Shown one piece after another: positions 61,297 to 64,000 of a DNA stretch of 64,000 nucleotides; position 1 is the first letter of the stretch; every line of letters starts with the position of its first letter. The position numbers and the translations under genes are program-made. Source of the stretch: Streptomyces sp. NBC_01298 (GTDB lineage: Bacteria > Actinomycetota > Actinomycetes > Streptomycetales > Streptomycetaceae); the NCBI RefSeq assembly GCF_035978755.1, contig NZ_CP108414.1:5704001-5768000 (forward strand), in the 5' to 3' direction. The notes under the pieces were generated by a model. It did no database searches and was not told where the DNA came from. It worked only from the letters and a program-made list of their open reading frames with translations.

Positions 61297-61630
61297 GTTC
61301 CGCCGGTGGTGGTTCTTGTCACAGGGGTCCCGGGCCGGGGAAGGGGACGGGGGGTGCGGGCCCCCCCGGACCGCTCGGCCGGGGGCCGGCGGGCATGCCG
61401 GAACCGGCGCCGGCGAAGTTCGGTTCACGGGCCTGTGCAGGGCCCCGGAATACAGCGGCGCTACAGGTCAGACCATCGTGGGGCGGCGGGGGTTGTATGT
61501 GCGGACGGGAATTTTTCCGGGGGCGCGGCACCGCGGGAAAACCCGAGGGGGGACGGGCCGGACGTGTGAGAGGGTTTGGCACCGCGGCGGTGATCTACAG
61601 GGCCGCGGGTTCATTCTCAGGGGGATACAC
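61297..61630. other. 334-bp gap before secreted VCBS gene
   Basis: No gene, tRNA or clear terminator is seen. The region is GC-rich with CGGGG runs to about 61430. A less GC-rich part near 61480-61620 should hold the promoter, and GGGGG at 61620-61624 is the likely ribosome-binding site of the VCBS gene. Confidence 0.5.
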
Positions 61631-62572
61631 ATGGCTTTCGGTAAGCGTTCCGCGGTCCTGCGCGGCGTCGTCGTCGGTACGGCAGTCGCGCTCGCGGCGG
61701 CCGTCGCGGGCGGTACGGCGTTCGCCGACGGCGGCTCGGCCGACGCTGCGGCCGCGAAGGCCGCGGCCTCGCAGCGCGGCGGACACCAGGCCGGGCAGCC
61801 GGCGGCGCGCGCACTGGCCTCGGTCGAGACGCCGACCTTCCCGCTGTACGGGGTCAACAAGAAGAACTCCTCGCTGGACCTGTTCTTCGCGAACGGGACG
61901 GGCGGTTTCCAGCCCGCGTACAACATCGACCTGGACTACTCGTACCTCACCGATTTCATCGATGTGGACAACGACAAGGACGGGGACGCCGAAGCCAGCT
62001 GGGTCGTGTACAAGGACGGCAAGCTCCGCTACGGCTGGTCCGACGACCAGGGCCAGTACCAGTCGAAGCAGGTCGGGACCGGGTACCAGATCTACGGTTC
62101 GACGATGCTGTCCCCGGGCAACCTGGGCGGTGGCACGTCGGCCGACCTGCTGGGCGTCGACAAGGCGGGCGTGCTCTACGAGTACCTGGCCTACCCGGAC
62201 GGCCGGGTCACCTCGCGGGTCAAGATCGGGGCCGGCTGGGGTCAGTACACCCAGATCGCCGGGCAGGGCGACCTGACCGGTGACGGCAAGGCCGACATCG
62301 TGGCGCGGGACGGCTCCGGGGTGCTGTGGCTCTACCGGGGCACCGGCAACTACGCGGCCCCGTTCGCGGCGCGCACGAAGATCGGTGCCGGCTGGAACAC
62401 CTACAACCGGCTGGTGTCGGTGGGTGACCTGACGGGTGACGGCAAGACCGACCTGGTCGCGCGGAAGTCCAACGGGGACCTCTACCGCTACACGGGGACC
62501 GGCAGCGCTGCCGCCCCGTTCAACAAGCCGGTGAAGATCGGCAGCGGTTTCCAGGCCTACAACCTGCTGTGA
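61631..62572 (+). CDS. Secreted VCBS/FG-GAP repeat protein
   Basis: A 313-residue secreted protein. The signal peptide (first about 32 residues, AVAGGTAFADGG cleavage region) is followed by an Ala/Gln linker. Then come repeats with Asp-rich Ca-binding loops of the FG-GAP/VCBS type (DVDNDKDGDAEAS, GDLTGDGKADIVARDGSG, GDLTGDGKTDLVARKSNG) and YRGTGN/YTGTGS ends. They probably form a partial beta propeller that binds an extracellular ligand. No enzyme domain is seen. ATG 61631 after GGGGG. Ends 11 bp before a perfect terminator. Confidence 0.88.
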   Translation: MAFGKRSAVLRGVVVGTAVALAAAVAGGTAFADGGSADAAAAKAAASQRGGHQAGQPAARALASVETPTFPLYGVNKKNSSLDLFFANGTGGFQPAYNIDLDYSYLTDFIDVDNDKDGDAEASWVVYKDGKLRYGWSDDQGQYQSKQVGTGYQIYGSTMLSPGNLGGGTSADLLGVDKAGVLYEYLAYPDGRVTSRVKIGAGWGQYTQIAGQGDLTGDGKADIVARDGSGVLWLYRGTGNYAAPFAARTKIGAGWNTYNRLVSVGDLTGDGKTDLVARKSNGDLYRYTGTGSAAAPFNKPVKIGSGFQAYNLL

Positions 62573-62583
62573 CCGGTCCGTAG

Positions 62584-62630
62584 GACATGCCAGTGGCCGC
62601 CCCCGAGGAGGGGGCGGCCACTGGCATGTC
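62584..62630. terminator. Perfect 21-bp terminator between VCBS and PBP genes
   Basis: Arms 62584-62604 and 62610-62630 are exact reverse complements around GAGGA. It serves the VCBS gene and the convergent PBP gene. Confidence 0.9.
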
Positions 62631-62669
62631 ACGGGCCCGCGGTGTCCCGGGTCCTGGGCTGAGCGGTGG

Positions 62670-64000
62670 CTACTCCAGTAGGTCCGCCGGTGGACGCAGG
62701 CCCTCGGTGGTGCCGCCTTGGGCGCCTGTCGTCGTGCCGTTCGTCGTGCCGTTCGTCGTGCCGTTCGTGGTGCCGCCGTCGGTCTGACCGCCCGTGGTCT
62801 GGCCTCCGGTGGTTTCGCCTCCGGTGGTCTGGCCGCCGGTGGTCTGGCCTCCGGTGGTTTGGCCGCCCGTGGTCTGGCCCCCGTCCGTCTGGCCTCCGGT
62901 GTTCTGGCCGCCCGTCGTGCGGCCTCCGTCCGTCTGCCCGCCCGTCGAAGGGGTCCGCGTCGGGCGGCCCGGCCGGCCCGAGGGACGGTCGCCCGGGGTC
63001 TCCTCCTCGGACTGGCTGGGGTTCGGTTCCACGGGCGGGGGCGGCGGGGGCCGGTTGGCGCCGGGCATGAGCTCCAGGTCGAAGTCCACGGGGTCGCTGT
63101 CCGCCAGGGCCGTCTTCGTGTACTGGGCCCAGATCCGGGCCGGGTAGCCGCCGCCTCCGATGCGGGCCTCGCCCAGGGCCCCGTAGAGGGATTCCAGGGA
63201 GCCGGTGTCCGGGTCCTGGCCCATCATCGAGACGACCGTGACCAGGTTCGGTGTGTACGCCGCGAACCAGGCCGAGCGGTCCAGTTCAGCGGTCCCCGTC
63301 TTGCCGGCGGCCGGGTGGCCGGCGGCCAGGGCGGCCGTACCGGTGCCGTTGTCCACGACGCTGACCAGCATGGACGTGGTGGTGTCGGCGGCTTCGCGGC
63401 TGACGGCCTGGACCGGGTCGCGGGGCGGGAGCGGGACGGTGTCCCCGGCCTTGGTGATCTTCTCGACGAAGGTGTACGGGGTGCGGCGGCCGTGGGAGGC
63501 GAGGGTCGCGTAGGCCTGGGTCATGTCCAGGACGCTGGCCTGCATGGTGCCCAGGGCCATGGCCGGTACCGGGGCGAAGTTCGGGGTGCTCTCGGGGATG
63601 CCGAGGGCGATGGCGGTCTGCTTGACCTTCTCGGTGCCGACGTCGACGACCATCTGGGCGAAGACGGTGTTGACGGAGAGGTCGGTGGCGGCGTTGACGG
63701 TGATGTTCCCGTAGCTGAGCTGCCCCTCGTTCTCGGGGTCGAAGGGGATGCGGCTGCCGACGACGGGCCGCTTGTTGTCGCCGTTGTAGATCGTGTACGG
63801 GGTGATCGTGCGGCCGCCCTGGGTGCGGGAGTCGTTCTGCACGGCGGAGGCGAAGACGAACGGCTTGAAGGTGGAGGCCACTTGGTAGTCGTGCCGGGTG
63901 GCGTTGTTGACGAACTGCTTGGTGTAGTCGATGCCGCCGTACAGGGCGACGACCTTGCCGGTGGCCGGGTCGATGGAGACGGCTCCGGTGCGTACGACGC
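62670..64000 (-). CDS. Penicillin-binding protein, transpeptidase part (5' end outside window)
   Basis: C-terminal portion of a class A-type PBP that cross-links peptidoglycan outside the membrane. The frame is open to the window end. The visible active-site motifs are STFKP (SxxK, catalytic serine) and KTGT (KTGTAELDRSAWFA), with SVN-like residues in between (DLSVNTVFAQM). The last 100 residues are low complexity: TTGGQ repeats (15-bp units at 62782-62946) and NGTT repeats (12-bp units at 62731-62766), preceded by a Pro-rich stretch. No glycosyltransferase part is in view. Stop TAG 62670-62672. Confidence 0.9.
   Translation of the reverse strand, partial: VVRTGAVSIDPATGKVVALYGGIDYTKQFVNNATRHDYQVASTFKPFVFASAVQNDSRTQGGRTITPYTIYNGDNKRPVVGSRIPFDPENEGQLSYGNITVNAATDLSVNTVFAQMVVDVGTEKVKQTAIALGIPESTPNFAPVPAMALGTMQASVLDMTQAYATLASHGRRTPYTFVEKITKAGDTVPLPPRDPVQAVSREAADTTTSMLVSVVDNGTGTAALAAGHPAAGKTGTAELDRSAWFAAYTPNLVTVVSMMGQDPDTGSLESLYGALGEARIGGGGYPARIWAQYTKTALADSDPVDFDLELMPGANRPPPPPPVEPNPSQSEEETPGDRPSGRPGRPTRTPSTGGQTDGGRTTGGQNTGGQTDGGQTTGGQTTGGQTTGGQTTGGETTGGQTTGGQTDGGTTNGTTNGTTNGTTTGAQGGTTEGLRPPADLLE
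62731..62946 (-). repeat. Minisatellite-like coding repeats in PBP tail
   Basis: Three exact 12-bp units GTCGTGCCGTTC (62731-62766) and eleven 15-bp units of the GTCTGGCCTCCGGTG type (62782-62946) on the plus strand encode NGTT and TTGGQ/TDGGQ repeats. Such arrays change length by slippage. Confidence 0.85.

Overview
The window is a GC-rich chromosome segment from a Streptomyces or a close relative. Evidence: strong G/C bias at third codon positions, frequent GTG and TTG starts, HU/MurA/malic enzyme in the arrangement known from streptomycetes, an SsgA-family sporulation protein, a mycosin-type protease with WXG-like proteins, two GlcNAc EIIC genes with DasR-type (dre) sites, and a Mec/CysO/CysM cysteine cluster. 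From memory, the backbone order (malic enzyme, hupA, murA, hexosaminidase, hppD, ssgG, pncB, clpS, cysM, nagE2/E1/F, rph) follows the SCO2951 to about SCO2904 stretch of S. coelicolor. That correspondence was not searched here.

Layout. 1-5.9 kb: malic enzyme (5' cut), HU, MurA on the minus strand, YqgE-like, DUF3039 and a GH20 hexosaminidase. 6.3-11.6 kb: a three-gene molybdo-flavoenzyme operon (FAD, 2Fe-2S and Mo subunits). 11.6-18.5 kb: a compact six-gene operon with type VII secretion (ESX) character. It holds WXG-like or small helical proteins, a mycosin, a DUF6571-like 786-residue protein and a lipoprotein. It has no EccC or EccD translocon gene and ends at a tRNA-Cys. 18.8-24.2 kb: MFS exporter, Doc-type toxin-antitoxin pair, SF2 helicase and IclR regulator. 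24.2-31.1 kb: Lon-like membrane protease, a regulator/MFS operon with a clear operator, and a four-gene betaine/choline-type ABC importer. 31.2-36.5 kb: AsnC regulator and HPPD (tyrosine catabolism), TPR protein, FAD-linked oxidase, SsgA-like protein. 36.8-43 kb: two RDD membrane proteins and an immune-inhibitor-A metalloprotease. 43-46.3 kb: NAD salvage (nicotinamidase, PncB), ClpS and DUF2017. 46.7-50.3 kb: amino-acid permease and the mec / leader peptide / cysO / cysM cluster. 50.3-52.6 kb: dispersed repeats, a DUF488 pseudogene, a membrane-anchored PemK/MazF-like protein and an MBL hydrolase. 52.6-56.1 kb: GlcNAc PTS genes nagE2, nagE1 and nagF with dre sites. 56.2-64 kb: RNase PH, RdgB, tRNA-Leu, a repeat-bearing HNH nuclease, Bcp, DUF3618, GroES-like, a guanidine-III riboswitch with a SugE/Gdx exporter, a secreted VCBS-repeat protein and a 5'-cut penicillin-binding protein.

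The genes most worth attention are the translocon-less ESX-like operon, the CysO carrier whose di-glycine is masked by two extra residues beside its JAMM protease and a 35-codon leader peptide, the guanidine riboswitch/exporter pair, the DUF488 gene interrupted by an in-frame amber codon, and the four-repeat HNH protein. Many intergenic regions carry strong perfect hairpins, which serve as terminators here, and several perfect palindromes that look like operators.
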